A stretch of 19,373 nt of DNA from Physocladia obscura (lineage: Eukaryota; Chytridiomycota; Chytridiomycetes; Chytridiales; Chytriomycetaceae): the NCBI GenBank assembly GCA_027596945.1, contig JADGJH010000401.1, positions 1-19,373 on the forward strand, in the 5' to 3' direction. Below are positions 19,077-19,373 of this stretch, piece after piece (position 1 is the stretch's first letter; each line of letters opens with the position of its first letter). The translations under genes were made by a program, and so were the position numbers. The notes under the pieces were generated by a model that saw only the letters and a program-made list of their open reading frames with translations, was not told the DNA's origin and searched no databases.

Positions 19077-19373
19077 CTACTCAGAGGCAGGCTCATCAAA
19101 AAGCAATTTCGTAATTTTTCCGACAGCAATGGTCTTTCCTTCATCACGAAGAGTAAAACGACCAAGTTGTGGATAGTCATCATAAGTTTCTAGACATATT
19201 GGCACTTCCGATCGGATACGCGCAATACAAGCGTCTCCTTGCCGCACAAATTGCGGTGGGTGCACACTCTTTTTACCACTCTTTTTATCAATCTTATGCA
19301 GCAAATCAGTGATTGTAATTTCGTCGACTGCTGTGTGCGCGTGACAAACTGCCTTTATAATACAAGTGGAAAA
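19077..19373 (-). CDS. SUP35: eukaryotic peptide chain release factor 3 (eRF3/Sup35), C-terminal part
   Basis: eRF3 is the GTPase that works with eRF1 to release the finished peptide at stop codons on cytosolic ribosomes. Only the last 98 codons are in the window; the gene runs off the right edge, and the stop is TAG at 19077-19079. The sequence has the last beta-barrel domain of eRF3: DKKSGKK, then QFVRQGDACIARIRSEVPIC, LETYDDYPQLGRFTLRDEGK and TIAVGKITKLL. The R-F-T-L-R-D-E-G-K-T-I-A-x-G-K block is shared with EF1A and Hbs1, but ICLETYDDYPQLGRF before it favours eRF3. The prion-like N-domain and GTPase domain lie outside the window. No intron is seen in this part. Confidence 0.88.
   Translation of the reverse strand, partial: FSTCIIKAVCHAHTAVDEITITDLLHKIDKKSGKKSVHPPQFVRQGDACIARIRSEVPICLETYDDYPQLGRFTLRDEGKTIAVGKITKLLFDEPASE

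Noticed and set aside
964..19373. Functional cluster of translation genes (eIF3b and eRF3)
   Set aside because: They are about 16 kb apart with unrelated genes between them; two housekeeping translation factors in one window is weak evidence.
1..19373. CRISPR arrays, bacterial operons, riboswitches or Shine-Dalgarno sites
   Set aside because: Genes are intron-bearing eukaryotic genes, and no spaced direct-repeat array was seen.

Overview
The window looks like nuclear DNA of an early-diverging fungus. A chytrid is my best guess, but that is inference. The genes are split by short GT-AG introns (mostly 47-78 nt). Intergenic DNA is AT-rich. Recognisable products are typical eukaryotic proteins: translation initiation factor eIF3b, release factor eRF3, a fungal-type bestrophin, and a probable inner-kinetochore CENP-L. 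All exon models were assembled by eye from open frames, splice-site dinucleotides and phase matching.

Layout. (1) 1-963: no intact gene; a decayed minus-strand frame (about 550-845) resembles the end of a LINE-type retroelement protein. (2) 964-3270, minus: complete four-exon eIF3b. (3) 3367-6450: a degenerate block. Two plus-strand relics (3367-4333 and about 5641-6450) flank a decayed minus-strand IS630/Tc1-mariner-like transposase (4556-5515). (4) 6451-8163: 1.7 kb with no gene I can support, containing one perfect short hairpin. (5) 8164-8430, minus: a small GC-rich, alanine-rich ORF, an island of different composition. (6) 8902-11011, plus: a six-exon gene of 512 codons whose last 260 residues resemble CENP-L/Fta1. 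(7) 11224-12920, minus: four-exon bestrophin-family anion channel. (8) About 13127-14480: probably a spliced gene on the minus strand that I could not resolve, because both strands carry open segments. (9) 14653-18822, plus: three-exon gene for a 1,343-residue coiled-coil protein with degenerate C-terminal repeats. (10) 19077-19373, minus: C-terminal end of eRF3, cut by the window edge.

The genes do not form an operon or an evident pathway. eIF3b and eRF3 are both translation factors but lie 16 kb apart, so the link is probably chance. The most interesting items are the CENP-L candidate with its clustered K-T-P motifs, the relics that decayed by in-frame stops rather than frameshifts, the GC-rich small ORF, and the repeated YEV...GYEIEA module in the coiled-coil protein.
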